64,000 nt of DNA from Aminipila terrae. Lineage in GTDB: Bacteria; Bacillota; Clostridia; Peptostreptococcales; Anaerovoracaceae. Below are positions 18,601 through 28,160 of the stretch, in pieces (within the stretch, counting starts at the first letter, position 1; every line of letters begins with the position of its first letter). The position numbers were made by a program, and so were the translations under genes. The DNA lies in NCBI RefSeq assembly GCF_010120715.1, contig NZ_CP047591.1, positions 3,038,001 to 3,102,000 of the forward strand. Reading direction: 5' to 3'. The notes beneath the pieces were generated by a model. It was not told where the DNA came from and did no database searches. It was given only the letters and a program-made list of their open reading frames with translations.

Positions 18601-21543
18601 CAGGGGCAGGAAACCTCAGTAAGCTATGCAGAATATGACCGGACCGGAAATCTCATAAGAGATATCAACGCTCTGGGACAAAAGCAAGATTACAGTTATG
18701 ACCCAAGAGGGCGCCTCCTTTCCGTAACCCAGTATGACCAGGGGAAAAAGGAAATCAGAACTCTTTATGACTATGATAAGGCAGGAAGACTTCTAACCGT
18801 CAGAAAGGGCGTGACAAAAGATGGAGATAATTCCTGTCAGAAGCTGAGATATGAGTACAACGGACTTGGCGACCTGCTATCAGAGACTGACGAGAGTGGA
18901 AACACTACCCACTATGAATACGATAATGAAGGTCAGCGTATCAAGCAGACTGACCGAAACGGAGTTATAACCAATTTCACCTATGATGGACTGGGAAGAC
19001 TGACCCAGAAGAAAAACAATCAGGACCAGGATAAAAACGCCGTTACCTTTGAATACAACCTCCTTGGAAACCTGATTCGGACAACGGATGAAACAGGCAC
19101 CACCGATTACAGCTACGATCAACTGGCAAGAGTGATACAGGAGCAGATTATAGGAAAGAATCAAGGGGAAACTGCAGGCTCCGGGATTGTGGTGAAAAAG
19201 TACGGATACGATAAACTTTCAAGAGTAACAAGCTTTGAAATTTACAACAACAGTACTCTTGAACAGGGGGTAGAATATGGATATAATGAGTTAGGACAGA
19301 TGACGTCCCTACGGGAGGGCGGAGCAAACTACGGGTATGAATATGACAAGGTGGGACGGCTTGTAAAAGAAATTAATCCTGTGACTAATGTGGATACCAC
19401 CTATACTTACTATACCTCTGGAGATGTGAAAAGTATCCTCACGGATCGAATGGAAAACAGCGCATTTGAATCCATTTCTACAGCTCCTGCCATAGAGGAG
19501 ACAGAATACGAATATGACAAACTGGGTAACGTCCTTACTAAACTGGAAAACAAAGTAAGCTATACTTACAGCTACGACAGGCTGAATCGGCTTTCCACTG
19601 CAAGCCATGACAACATGACAGAGAGCTACAGCTACGACAAGTACGGAAATTTACTGAAGCAGCAGACTGCACTGAAGCAGCCCACAGGCTCCTCGATTAA
19701 TCTCCTGACCACTACCACAGACTACAGCTACGATGCAAGTAATCGTCTGACAAAGATGCGGTATGATGAAGGTGAGGCTTCCTACAGCGTAAAGACCAGT
19801 ACCTACCTTTCTTACGACAAGGAAGGAAACCTGACTGAAAAGAGCAAGTGGAATGAAAGCGGCATGTATGGCGGCAGTAAAGGGGAGACGGACTATTACC
19901 GCTACAACGGATTTAACCAGCTTTCTGAGTTTGAGAAAGATACGGGATTATCCCAAAACGACAAGTATTACTACTACTACAACGCCGGCGGACTTCGGGC
20001 AAAGAAGGTAAAAGAAGACCTTGGCGCAGAAAACGGTAGCGGAACGAGAAGTGCAGACCTAGATAAGAACTCCGATGTTTCCGGAATGGCAACTCAGCTC
20101 ACTGCACCTAAAAAAGCGTTTACAACGAATTATTATTATAACGGGGGCAAGCTTGTTCTTGAAACAGACGGAGAAGGAACGACCACAGCAAAGACCCTCC
20201 ACGGAATCCATCTCATCAAAAGAGAGGTCATGAACGTGCAGGGTATAGGCATGGCTCCCGCTCAGGGGAGTTCATGGGGAACTTCTTCTAATGCCACACC
20301 TGGCAGCACTGTGGATAAGAACGGCAATATGACCTACTTCTTTGTTCAGAACAGCAGGGGAGATGTTATAAAGCTGCTCAATGAAAACGGCGATATCATA
20401 AGGGACTATGAATATGAACCCTTTGGAAAAGAACAGGACGTTAAGACCAACGGCTACGGAGCAGATTATTTCGCTGCCAAGTGGAAGCAGGAAGTGGAAG
20501 ACAACGCTATTGATAATCCGTTTCGATTTGGTGGAGAATACAAGGACGAAGAATCAGGGAACTACTACCTAAGAGCAAGGTACTACGATCCTGAAACACA
20601 GCGGTTCACACAGGAGGATACATATAAGGGCGATTATAAAGACCCAATGAGCCAGAACAGCTATGCTTTCTGCGGGAATAGTCCGATTAATAGCATTGAC
20701 CCAACGGGGCTTAAAACTGTAAAAGCTCAGTCCAATGGTAAGGCACCTAAAGGTTTAAAAAAAGGTGATATAGTAAAGACAGCGGGTGGTAACTATAGGA
20801 TTACGAGTGTTAATAAGGATGGTAGCTATAAATCGAAACTGGATAAGAAGAGCAGCTCATCATCAAATAAATCAACAGCTTCAAGTGGTTCTTCCAGGCG
20901 TAGTTCGGCATCTGTGCCTGTTACGGTTACTTTAAAAAATGGAACGACTGTAAAGGCAACGATTAAAAATGGAGTGACTACTCTAACAAATGGCAGTAGA
21001 CCGCCAGCAGGAGCAGTTGTTCATACGGCTGGCGGAGACTATAAAATGACTGCTAACGGCGGTGTAAAAGTATCTAGAGTAACAACAAATTCAAAAAACA
21101 CTGGAGCACTAATTGCAATGGGTGGCACCACTTCGGTATATACATCAGGAGCAGGCAGAGGATTATCAATCTCTGGAGAATCACTAATATCTGGAGCATC
21201 AAGTCTGGCAAGGAGATTTGCTGGAGTGGGGGTGTTTTTATATATTTGGGATAAATCTACGATTGTAGTTGATTCGGGAGATTATTATAACGGGATTGAC
21301 TACTCTAAATCACATAAAGATTCTCGATTATTTGGTGAGCCAGGGGATATAAATGTTGAAGGGGATAAAAAAACAAAGATAGGTGAGGGTGGCAGAGCTA
21401 GTGATGAAAGGCACAATACTACTCATGGAAATCCGAAATTGCATACAAATCCGCATGACCATGAAATTACTTGGGATGAAAATGGAAATCCCCACTGGGG
21501 ACCACCAATTAATTATCCTAACGGTGCGCCCGAATTTAAATAA
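15616..21543 (+). CDS. secreted RHS/YD-repeat (WapA-like) polymorphic toxin
   Basis: 1975 aa. The signal peptide runs about 1-32 (LSLLILSVLCYTAAALEQ). Dozens of YD repeats (for example YTYDKLDRVLVL) form the hollow RHS shell. The core closes with the signature ARYYDPETQRFTQEDTYKG, then NSINSIDPTG-like sequence at about residue 1700. The variable tail has a Ser/Lys-rich linker, a hydrophobic segment (FAGVGVFLYIWD) and a His-rich end (ERHNTTHGNPKLHTNPHDHE). The tail is the likely toxin domain; its His/Asp pattern suggests a metal-dependent nuclease, but I cannot name the family. The next gene is the probable immunity protein. The role is contact-dependent competition. Confidence 0.9.
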   Translation: MKKRFHLSYIRGVVLSLLILSVLCYTAAALEQPKIAKKDTVSMSDTLSDMQNKALNCKYSTELNAPFNQASSGINEDIRLDTGELSIGTELVSAPGKNGLDFKLSLNYSSGDASLYAESTADEGGAKIILKGQTLIAYYDSFRPDGGYVNTVGVPYTGKIGQQKTIEGKFTEKETGNRLLFTGRYCYAGNEKKLFSTNGMRNVKRALSETEASNTFGIGWSIAMPKLRIDGEHIYVTLDSGQTYQADFSKQSGLKDYELTNVSFSHYTGAETAKAVSAYKLAYANGYRLYFDKAGLLIEEEDLYKNRITYDYDDEKNLIKMTDSVGRTIDLAYTADTVTIKYGDKISKLIKEEIAPGKWVLAKYIDPLGNTVSYSYNLKAAGFDLIGAGQKAENQSALLTGVHYENGLSTHYEYLCATKNMGSGTLDYYKVSKRYETEKTKAIAAEGRKNVFTYSYLHEPDGYPNYTKGAVLPDSYTYTTRESDELGAIKDYTYNNQHQLVLEVTQIKGEQSIPTGSALSIAQSKYGVLPEHTLKEVNCTFYYKKLNLPEKVSKYTYGNEGDVNETADYYSYDNKGNLTSYSTPKEDTPESRQLYTKTTWYDPAYNVKVGEVYRKDQNTTITAINILDPKGKDIIETDIYANGVFQKKATFEYDANHNLIASRIYDTGSNKLLKTETYGYDEEGLYQVRSTLEKIQLGKDRKENIIQEYRHDRYSGELLSQTDPKGNVTKYTYDKLDRVLVLTNPDRTTINYAYDDKNNILTTVDEAGESIKYSYSPIGNLSEIGYPTEGITARKKTYDSYNRLMTDENANGTKAVYSYDGLSRLTAVSLYDKTGTLLSRKEVAYDFAHREKKTNAMYTKVSITQKGKLSGRETSGGAIQTLQAAESDLVKNYYYNRYGELEKEGQISDEGELTESYTYDLAGNVLTYRDKLGQKSSYQYDIFDNLIKETNPKNLSTAYHYDGLFNVDRVTDANGINYRYKYNQVGQLISEELPYQGQETSVSYAEYDRTGNLIRDINALGQKQDYSYDPRGRLLSVTQYDQGKKEIRTLYDYDKAGRLLTVRKGVTKDGDNSCQKLRYEYNGLGDLLSETDESGNTTHYEYDNEGQRIKQTDRNGVITNFTYDGLGRLTQKKNNQDQDKNAVTFEYNLLGNLIRTTDETGTTDYSYDQLARVIQEQIIGKNQGETAGSGIVVKKYGYDKLSRVTSFEIYNNSTLEQGVEYGYNELGQMTSLREGGANYGYEYDKVGRLVKEINPVTNVDTTYTYYTSGDVKSILTDRMENSAFESISTAPAIEETEYEYDKLGNVLTKLENKVSYTYSYDRLNRLSTASHDNMTESYSYDKYGNLLKQQTALKQPTGSSINLLTTTTDYSYDASNRLTKMRYDEGEASYSVKTSTYLSYDKEGNLTEKSKWNESGMYGGSKGETDYYRYNGFNQLSEFEKDTGLSQNDKYYYYYNAGGLRAKKVKEDLGAENGSGTRSADLDKNSDVSGMATQLTAPKKAFTTNYYYNGGKLVLETDGEGTTTAKTLHGIHLIKREVMNVQGIGMAPAQGSSWGTSSNATPGSTVDKNGNMTYFFVQNSRGDVIKLLNENGDIIRDYEYEPFGKEQDVKTNGYGADYFAAKWKQEVEDNAIDNPFRFGGEYKDEESGNYYLRARYYDPETQRFTQEDTYKGDYKDPMSQNSYAFCGNSPINSIDPTGLKTVKAQSNGKAPKGLKKGDIVKTAGGNYRITSVNKDGSYKSKLDKKSSSSSNKSTASSGSSRRSSASVPVTVTLKNGTTVKATIKNGVTTLTNGSRPPAGAVVHTAGGDYKMTANGGVKVSRVTTNSKNTGALIAMGGTTSVYTSGAGRGLSISGESLISGASSLARRFAGVGVFLYIWDKSTIVVDSGDYYNGIDYSKSHKDSRLFGEPGDINVEGDKKTKIGEGGRASDERHNTTHGNPKLHTNPHDHEITWDENGNPHWGPPINYPNGAPEFK

Positions 21544-21567
21544 TATTGAGTATGAGGAGGTATTTAA

Positions 21568-21831
21568 ATGGAAGATAAATTTGATTCAATACAAGAACTT
21601 TATGAAAATATTAGGCGGGGTGGAGAAGTTGAGTTTACGTATGACGGGAAAAAATATTCAATTACACACTCAGAGATAAACAGTGAAGAAAAAATATACG
21701 TAATGGAGCAGAATAATTATGATTCTTTAATTATTTTCTATTCAGCAGAAGAAATAGGTAAATATTGTATTGGGACAAAAAGGCTTGAAGATATAGCTAC
21801 AAAGGTTCAAGTTACATTTAGATGCTTTTAA
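21568..21831 (+). CDS. candidate immunity protein to the RHS tail
   Basis: 87 aa, starting 24 bases after the RHS stop with GAGGAGG. Small, acidic and soluble: a helical N-terminus, then GGEVEFTYDGKKYSITH, a beta-rich stretch common in small proteins next to polymorphic toxins. No signal peptide, so it would act in the cytoplasm by binding the incoming toxin tail. Immunity function is inferred from size and position. Confidence 0.7.
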   Translation: MEDKFDSIQELYENIRRGGEVEFTYDGKKYSITHSEINSEEKIYVMEQNNYDSLIIFYSAEEIGKYCIGTKRLEDIATKVQVTFRCF

Positions 21832-21868
21832 ACTCAGCTTATACATTATCAACAGTAATTTAATCCTC

Positions 21869-23217
21869 CAGTGAATCCACCTGATTAAACGAGAGGTCAT
21901 GAATGTACAGGGTACCGGACTGACAAAGACACAAGGGGGCGCCTGGAGAACTTCTGAAAGTGCCGTGCCTGGCAGCGCTATCGATAAGAACGGCAATATG
22001 ACCTACTTCTTTGTTCAGAACAGCAGGGGAGACGTTATAAAGCTGCTCAATGAAAACGGCGATATTATAAGGGATTATGAATATGAACCCTTTGGAAAAG
22101 GACAGAACGGCTACGGAGCAGATTATTTCGCTGCCAAGTGGAAGCAGGAAGTGGAAGATAACGCCAGCGACAATCCGTTCTGATTCGGGGGCGAATACAA
22201 GGACAATGAGTCGGGGAACTACTACCTAAGAGCAAGGTACTACGATCCTGAAACACAGCGGTTTACACAGGAGGATACATATAAGGGTACATTGGGTAAC
22301 CCAATGAGCCAGAACGGTTATGCATTCTGCTCTAACGACCTAATTAATAATATTGACCCGAGTGGGCATGAGAATGCAAGGTTGACCATGTCGACCATTC
22401 ATAAGAAGAAGCCAGCGCCAAAGCCAAAACCAAAACCAGAACCAAAACCGAAGTCAATTCAGAAACCAGCACCAAAATCAACAACTAAGAAAGATAATGG
22501 AAACGGTACAGTAACAATAAAATACTATAGCCATGGCCAAACACAAACAATTACAGCAGATAAAAATGTTAATCCGAAGGCTATGGCACAAGGAGCATTG
22601 CGAAGGCGAACGAATATGCAAAACAGAACGCTGCAAACAGCATTGGCTCTTCATACTGTGGAACAAAAACTAAATCTGATTCTGCTACGACGCTTGGTAA
22701 AAAAACAGTAAACATTTATACAACCACACTTGCTAATAACGATAAGTATAAAAACACATTAAATTATCAAGCGGGATACTTTGGGATGAGTGTCGCAATG
22801 ATAGCAGGTTCAGCCGCTTTGGAGGGTGGGAGCAACGTATTAGAAAATGCCAACTTTGCTCAAAAAACCTTTAGTAATACTTTTAGTCCAGAAGGTATTA
22901 AGAAGTATTCTGAGCTAGCAGGTCAACCAATAAAAACTATCGATGATTTAGCAGCAGCATTAAAATCTGGTAAAGTTAGTCCTTCTAATCTTCCTGTAGA
23001 GTACATTGTCAGAGATGGAAATACATTGATATTAAACACTAGAACTTCACAGGCATTGATACAAGCAGGAATACCTAGAAGCCAGTGGAGTACAATCAAT
23101 CAAACTGGGAACGAGTTCTTTGAGGACTTGTTAACAGGTCAATTATCTAGAAACGGTCTCACATCTGCGGGCACACCAACGGTTAGACCAAGTGGGGTAC
23201 AAAATAATGCAAATTAA
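21869..23217 (+). pseudogene. orphan RHS-core fragment plus toxin tail (silent cassette)
   Basis: Begins inside the RHS core (matches the full-length gene from IHLIKREVMNVQG onward) without any start region, then runs through the core end (YYLRARYYDPETQRFTQED). An in-frame TGA follows DNPF at about 22182, and a 40-bp deletion near 22597, compared with the related copy at 35.4 kb, shifts the frame. The tail resumes at about 22690 and ends as a 143-residue stretch (from 22786) with SNLPVEYIVRDGNTLILNTR and QWSTINQTGNEFFEDLLTGQ, a toxin-tail type I have seen but cannot name. It cannot be expressed as one protein but could donate its tail by recombination with the full gene. Confidence 0.85.
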
Positions 23218-23587
23218 CAAATTATGGTCACTACCAATACTTTCTTCAGAAATTGAGGAAGGAGTTACTATCAGCAGCGATGGTATGGATATAATTCTAA
23301 GTTTCAAATGTGCATTTGAAAATGACAGGCAAAAGAATTATGAAATCAGATTTGAGTCCGTATTATGTCATATGCATACATCAGAACGATTCACTCCAAA
23401 AATGTTTGATTCTTATGACACCTTGGTAAGTTTGGAGGAATCTGAATGGCTTGATAATCTCAAAATCCTTAATTCTAGAGATTTTGATTTTTGGAAGCCC
23501 AAGCATTTTGTTATATATTTCGACGGTTCAGGGCAGTATCAATTTATAGCACGTGAATTCGTCGTTAGTGAAAAAGAGGTAGAATAA
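23207..23587 (+). CDS. candidate immunity protein for the second RHS tail
   Basis: 126 aa from the ATG at 23207, overlapping the end of the toxin tail by about 11 bases, as toxin/immunity pairs often do. Soluble, mixed alpha/beta, no signal peptide. Segments such as SFKCAFENDRQKNYEIRF and FVIYFDGSGQYQFIARE are visible. Family not recognised. It is followed with no gap by the KptA-like gene, suggesting co-expression. Confidence 0.65.
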   Translation: MQINKLWSLPILSSEIEEGVTISSDGMDIILSFKCAFENDRQKNYEIRFESVLCHMHTSERFTPKMFDSYDTLVSLEESEWLDNLKILNSRDFDFWKPKHFVIYFDGSGQYQFIAREFVVSEKEVE

Positions 23588-24136
23588 GTGAACTATCAAG
23601 AATTAAGTAAAGAAGTATCATATGCATTAAGACATGCACCTTGGGAATATGAGCTTGAACTAGATGATGATGGCTGGGTAGGTGTTGACCAATTACTGAC
23701 AGCACTAAGGCTAAACCCCAAATGGAGCAAGGTTATAGTTTCTGATTTGGAACTTATGATATCTGAATCGAAGAAGAAAAGGCATGAGATTGCTGATGGT
23801 AGAATTAGAGCTTTTTATGGACATTCTGTACCAGATAAGATTCTAAAGAACGAAGCAACCCCACCTGCAATTTTGTATCATGGAACTGCGAGGAAGGTTA
23901 AAATTTCTATTTTGCAAGAAGGCTTAAAGCCAAAGCAAAGACAGTATGTGCATCTATCTCAAGATATTGAAACTGCAATGCTAGTTGGGAAACGTAGAGA
24001 TTCTGATCCCATTATTTTTGTAATTGATGCTAAACTCGCTAATGAAAATGGAGTTAAGTTTTATCTCGGAAATGAAAAAGTGTGGCTTGCAGACGTTATT
24101 CCTCCACAGTATCTAAACACTATTGAAAATGAGTGA
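23588..24136 (+). CDS. KptA/Tpt1-like RNA 2'-phosphotransferase
   Basis: 182 aa, GTG start directly abutting the previous stop (TAAGTG), with GAGGTAG upstream. The Tpt1 signature residues are all there: LSKEVSYALRHAP with the first Arg/His, LELDDDGWVGVDQLL, RIRAFYGHS, the LYHGT motif and VHLSQD. The length matches bacterial KptA. These enzymes use NAD+ to remove an internal 2'-phosphate from RNA through an ADP-ribosylated intermediate. The unusual feature is position: fused into a toxin/immunity cassette. It may reverse RNA or nucleotide damage caused by the tail toxin; that is inference. Confidence 0.88.
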   Translation: MNYQELSKEVSYALRHAPWEYELELDDDGWVGVDQLLTALRLNPKWSKVIVSDLELMISESKKKRHEIADGRIRAFYGHSVPDKILKNEATPPAILYHGTARKVKISILQEGLKPKQRQYVHLSQDIETAMLVGKRRDSDPIIFVIDAKLANENGVKFYLGNEKVWLADVIPPQYLNTIENE

Positions 24137-24159
24137 TTATTGTTACATCCACCTAGTGT

Positions 24160-24720
24160 ACACCTAAAAAACGGCTTAAAATAGCGGTTTTACAGCATTT
24201 CCGACCACCTACTTGACACACAAAGGGTCATCTCGACCACGTCATAAACATCTTACAATCGTCGGCGTCGCAGGCGATTGTGCTTTGTCGCAGGCGCAAG
24301 GCGACCACGCAGCTTTATCCTGCACAGTAATAATATTTTGAGCAGGCAGTGGTTTTGCCAAAAAGGCGAAGTGGAACGCTCGCCAAATTCGCCCCAAACA
24401 GGCATTACTAATCGCCAGTGGTATCCTTTTACTCCACTTGGGATGAGAAAACGCCACACAGGGCCAACGTGTGCGACAGGTGAGCAACGAAACACCTAAG
24501 CCAGTAACAGCAATGCTATCAGCAAATATTGGTTAAGCCTCTGCTGCTAAATCAGTCTTTCACAAAGCCCCAAAATCGGCGTTTATCATCCTCAGTGGCA
24601 TCCCTTGCTGGACTTGGGACTAGAAAATGCGATACAGGGCGAACGTGGGGCACACAAAGGCAAGATTATCACTTAGACCAGTCACGCCAACGATTTAAGA
24701 TTAGAATCAGAATTTCTTCC
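24160..24720. repeat. GC-rich decayed mobile-element-like region with two diverged copies
   Basis: A markedly more GC-rich stretch without a gene. Its start (CATTTCCGACCACCTACTTGACAC, later CGACCACG and GCGACCACGC) resembles the ends of IS21-type elements, low confidence. A segment around 24416 (CAGTGGTATCC...ACTTGGGATGAGAAAACGC) recurs diverged at 24593 (CAGTGGCATCC...ACTTGGGACTAGAAAATGC), a 177-bp period. The short frames here are not convincing genes. Probably remains of one or more insertions. Confidence 0.5.
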
Positions 24721-24788
24721 CAAAATCATGATTGAGTTCTTGATGAGCAAAAATTGGTACAAAGTTGAAAGATTAAGGAGGTTACCTA

Positions 24789-25025
24789 ATGACAGTAAAT
24801 GAATTGAGGGTTATCATATCAAAAAATAATAAAATACCAAGCGATTGTTATTCCCTTGATGGCGGACTGCCAAACGAGGCATTTTGTATCGCTCATTTAT
24901 CAGGGAAATGGGAAGTTTATTATAGTGAAAGAGGTAAAAAATCTAATTTAAAGACTTTTGAAATGGAATCAGAAGCTTGTGAATACTTTTATGAACGACT
25001 TCAGAAAATGTTACGGTTAAATTGA
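24789..25025 (+). CDS. orphan immunity-like protein
   Basis: 78 aa with a strong site (AAGGAGG) before the ATG. The opening TVNELRVIISKNNKIPSDCY followed by LDGGLPNEAFC and WEVYYSERG is a pattern I recognise from small proteins in RHS and other polymorphic-toxin loci. It is soluble and acidic. No toxin tail remains directly upstream, so it would be an orphan immunity gene kept against neighbours' toxins. Function inferred from context. Confidence 0.6.
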   Translation: MTVNELRVIISKNNKIPSDCYSLDGGLPNEAFCIAHLSGKWEVYYSERGKKSNLKTFEMESEACEYFYERLQKMLRLN

Positions 25026-25123
25026 TGTGGATTCATAACTTTTATATAAGTATAAGTCATAAAAACTTCTGTATTCAAAATACGGAAAAACGCAGTTCAA
25101 TCTGCATTCATTAGGAGGACTAA

Positions 25124-25582
25124 ATGAGAAAGTATTACTATAAAATTTACATTCATCTAATCAGTGCATTGTCTTTCTTGTTAGGCATAGTTTTCTTTAT
25201 TCTTATTACAGATGATAACCGAAGGATTTCTGATTATTTTCTTTTGGTTATAAGCACAATTGCCCTATTTGCATTTGTAGATAATATTTTAACTTTTTAT
25301 GAAGTTAATAATGAAAGGGTAGTACTTAAGAGTCTAACGAGAAAAATAAGCATAACTTTCACAGAGGTTCAATGTATTGTTGAACAGCCAGCTGGAAAAC
25401 TTGTTGGTCGATCAATAGGAGTCTTTGGGAAGGATAACCACAGGAAAATATTAATTACTGCGTGGACCAGAAACTATGAAGAACTAGTAGGTGTAGTTGT
25501 CAAAAAATATATAGAGATGAAGCATGATAATATTGATAATGTTGACGTTAGGGTTTTAGAATTAGTAAAGTATAAAGAATAG
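25124..25582 (+). CDS. bPH-like membrane protein, copy 1 (putative immunity)
   Basis: 152 aa. Two N-terminal membrane helices (about 10-30 and 38-55) are followed by a cytoplasmic beta-rich domain with EVNNERVVLKSLTRKIS and QPAGKLVGRSIGV, resembling a bacterial pleckstrin-homology-like domain. A strongly similar paralogue lies at 27649. It is followed by a decayed multi-helix membrane protein, as is copy 2. A two-gene membrane immunity module duplicated within the RHS locus is the simplest reading. Confidence 0.6.
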   Translation: MRKYYYKIYIHLISALSFLLGIVFFILITDDNRRISDYFLLVISTIALFAFVDNILTFYEVNNERVVLKSLTRKISITFTEVQCIVEQPAGKLVGRSIGVFGKDNHRKILITAWTRNYEELVGVVVKKYIEMKHDNIDNVDVRVLELVKYKE

Positions 25583-25705
25583 TTTACTTTATTAATTAAA
25601 AATAATCCAGGAAGCAACCCATTATATAATCAATCCACTGCTGATACAAAAGAAAAAACGAGGGATTTATTATCCAATTCGTTTAGGAAATAAAGGGAGA
25701 TAAAT

Positions 25706-26313
25706 ATGTCAAAAAAAACAAATCAAAAAGCAAAGGTTGAATTTCGAAATACAATATTATTTTGTCTTATTCTTGATTGGGGTTTTCATTCATGATGTAC
25801 GGCGGAACCTTCATAAAAGACGACCAACCATCTTTCTTTATTATTGGACTATTAATAACTGTATGTGTCATTAAACCTATAGTGGGGGATTATGCTATTT
25901 TAATAACTCTTGGATACAACAGGAAAAAAAGATTCCACTGTATTTTGGTATTTCTACAACATTATATTCGCTAATGTTTTTTATGATGTTTTACGATTTA
26001 CTTGGTAACGATGCACTATTAAAAATGCTATTTGGTGTTGTTGGATTCATATTTGTAGGAGGGGTGTTCTATTATATAGATATGGTGTTTATATAGGTAA
26101 GTATAAGAATAAATCTGGAAAGCCTAATTATGCATTAATTGGTACAATTACAATCGCTGGAGGTATTATATTCAATAAATTTATGGACAGTCAAACACTG
26201 GATATTCAGAAATTCACAGTGGAAACGATAGCATTAATAATGGCATATATATTTGGATTGGGGGGATTTTACTAATTGAATATTTTATCTTTCCTAAGAT
26301 TATCCGAAGGTAA
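25706..26313 (+). pseudogene. frameshifted multi-TM membrane protein, copy 1
   Basis: Starts MSKKTNQKAK with GGGAG upstream. The frame breaks near 25790 (LDWGFHS then stop), resumes as MGFSFMMYGGTFIKDD, breaks again near 25970, and again around 26090. The pieces match, in order, the related copy at 28161-28757 (for example NYALIGTITIAGG against NYKIIGIMTIVGG). At least three frame changes mean a dead gene. Homologous to the second copy, it marks an old duplication of the pair. Confidence 0.75.
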
Positions 26314-26516
26314 TTTGATTATATCATTAACGAAAAAATATTAATGTAGTCAATTAACCATCAATGCTGAAACTCTTCAATCGCAATGATGGGCAAATTG
26401 ACCTTGAAACCGGTATTTACTACCACTTTATCTTGACTTAATATTAAAAAATCTTTAGAGCATATATAATAAAAGAACAAATTATCATTCTCAAATAAAC
26501 AATTGAAGGATCTGAA

Positions 26517-27116
26517 ATGGAAATTATAATTAAACAATCAAAATTAAAGTATAACTATGAATATAAGATATACTCTCAATCTAATTTATTGCTGTTAGGA
26601 AAGGCAAATAGAACAATATTTCCTTCTAAAAGAAAGATTGAAATATCGTACCCGAATGGTAATATTGTTTGCACTTTAAAACAAGAAAATGATTTTAAGT
26701 ACATATTGAGCTGTATACCTATAATAAATCTGTTGAAAATATGCGCATGCCCTTATATTTTGTATTTTAATAACCAAAATAAAGGATATTTTATGCAACA
26801 AGGATTTTGGAATAGAGATATAGTGGGAATCATAGGTAATAACAAAATAGCCATAAAGGCTCATACTGGTAATTATATTTCGATTCATTTTAATAATGAG
26901 CAAGTGGCATTAGCTAAAAAGAATGTATATAAAAAGTTTGATGCCGATGAATATTTGGTAAATTATAATAAAGACCAAAGAATGGAAGTAATAAGCATAA
27001 TATATATTTTGGTAGATATCATATGGTACACATCAGATGATACTCTGTATTCTAATAGCTTGGAGTATAAGATAGTTTTTAATGATGATTTTAATAAAAA
27101 TTGGAAGGCCAAGTAA
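26517..27116 (+). CDS. tubby/LURP-one-like small protein (putative immunity)
   Basis: 199 aa, soluble, beta-rich with one hydrophobic stretch (YILSCIPIINLLKICACPYIL). The pattern of repeated beta-hairpins (KYNYEYKIYSQSNLLLLGKA, GNKIAIKAHTGNYISIHF) suggests a tubby C-terminal-like or LURP-one fold, found in small Firmicutes proteins. It sits between the two copies of the bPH module in the orphan-immunity region. The fold assignment is tentative. Confidence 0.5.
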   Translation: MEIIIKQSKLKYNYEYKIYSQSNLLLLGKANRTIFPSKRKIEISYPNGNIVCTLKQENDFKYILSCIPIINLLKICACPYILYFNNQNKGYFMQQGFWNRDIVGIIGNNKIAIKAHTGNYISIHFNNEQVALAKKNVYKKFDADEYLVNYNKDQRMEVISIIYILVDIIWYTSDDTLYSNSLEYKIVFNDDFNKNWKAK

Positions 27117-27548
27117 TGTACAAGGCTAAAATCATTTAGTTGACAAGTGGAGGAACGGAGCAAAATTATTGCAAAAGAAGGATAATTGATAAGATTTTCC
27201 GTCCCTTATTCTATTCATGCTAAAAAATGTGATGCTAATAGAGGATGTATTATAATTAATATGATGAAAAATACTGCTAATAAGATGAGGCACTAAATTA
27301 CTGTATTAAGTTCTCTTTTTATCATTTTGGGTTTTTTTATCTCTCTTGGGACAACTAATTTTCTTAAGTACCATATAATAGTAAAATTGGGTAGGTGCGA
27401 AGACACCAATCTCCCCCAAAATACCAGAAAGCAAACAACTGATTCCTAACGGATTATCGGCCGCAGTGGGTACTCTTTGCTGTATCAGAGGTTAAAACAG
27501 ATCAAAAATCTAAGGTATGTGGCAACCATATCCTGAGGAAAGTGGTTG

Positions 27549-27635
27549 GCAATTACAGCAACAATTGATTATGCGACATCATCTGCAATTGATAAAGGGC
27601 AAAACTACTTATATGATAAACTAAAAATTAATTAG
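27549..27635 (+). pseudogene. RHS toxin-tail remnant ahead of bPH copy 2
   Basis: In-frame residue of a tail end, AITATIDYATSSAIDKGQNY plus LYDKLKIN and a stop, 13 bases before the next gene. Upstream of it (27390-27540) only broken fragments are found; the rest of 27117-27648 shows no gene. The remnant places the bPH gene in the immunity position behind a lost toxin. Confidence 0.5.
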
Positions 27636-27648
27636 AAAGAGTGCTAAA

Positions 27649-28146
27649 ATGAAGAGATTTATATTTAAGAGAAAAATACATATAGCAAATGTAATGTCAG
27701 TTTTAATTATTTTGTCAATATTTTTCATAATAAATATGATAGATAACAGACCAGAAAATTATATATTGATATTATTTGTATCTATCGCTGCTTTTAATTT
27801 GATTAATAGTTTTTTTGCCTGTTACGAAGTTAATAATGAAAGGTTAGTACTAAAAAGTCTAACGAAAAAAATAAGCATAGATTTAACTGATATTCAATGT
27901 ATTGTTGAACAGCCAGCTGGAAAACTTGTTGGTCGATCAATAGGAGTCCTTGCGAAGGATAACCACAGGAAAATATTAATTACTGCGTGGACTAAAAACT
28001 ATGAAGAACTAATAGATGTAGTCGTCAAGAAATATATAGACATGAAGCACGATAACATTGATAACGTTGATGTTAGGGTTTTAGAATTAATAAAGTATAA
28101 GAAAGAGGTGGTAACAAATTCCTTAGCTGATACATTTAGAAAGTAG
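27649..28146 (+). CDS. bPH-like membrane protein, copy 2 (putative immunity)
   Basis: 165 aa, clearly paralogous to the gene at 25124. The stretch from CIVEQPAGKLVGRSIGV to the helical end is nearly identical, while the two N-terminal membrane helices are diverged. Weak ribosome site (AGAAAGAG). It follows a toxin-tail remnant and is followed by the second frameshifted membrane protein. The strong conservation of the cytoplasmic domain, against a divergent membrane part, suggests selection on toxin binding or recent partial conversion. Confidence 0.6.
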   Translation: MKRFIFKRKIHIANVMSVLIILSIFFIINMIDNRPENYILILFVSIAAFNLINSFFACYEVNNERLVLKSLTKKISIDLTDIQCIVEQPAGKLVGRSIGVLAKDNHRKILITAWTKNYEELIDVVVKKYIDMKHDNIDNVDVRVLELIKYKKEVVTNSLADTFRK

Positions 28147-28160
28147 GATGGTGATAAACA

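Noticed and set aside
24242..24735. Several short frames in the GC-rich block
   Set aside because: They overlap on both strands, have no ribosome sites and read as low-quality sequence. The block is better explained as decayed mobile or non-coding DNA.
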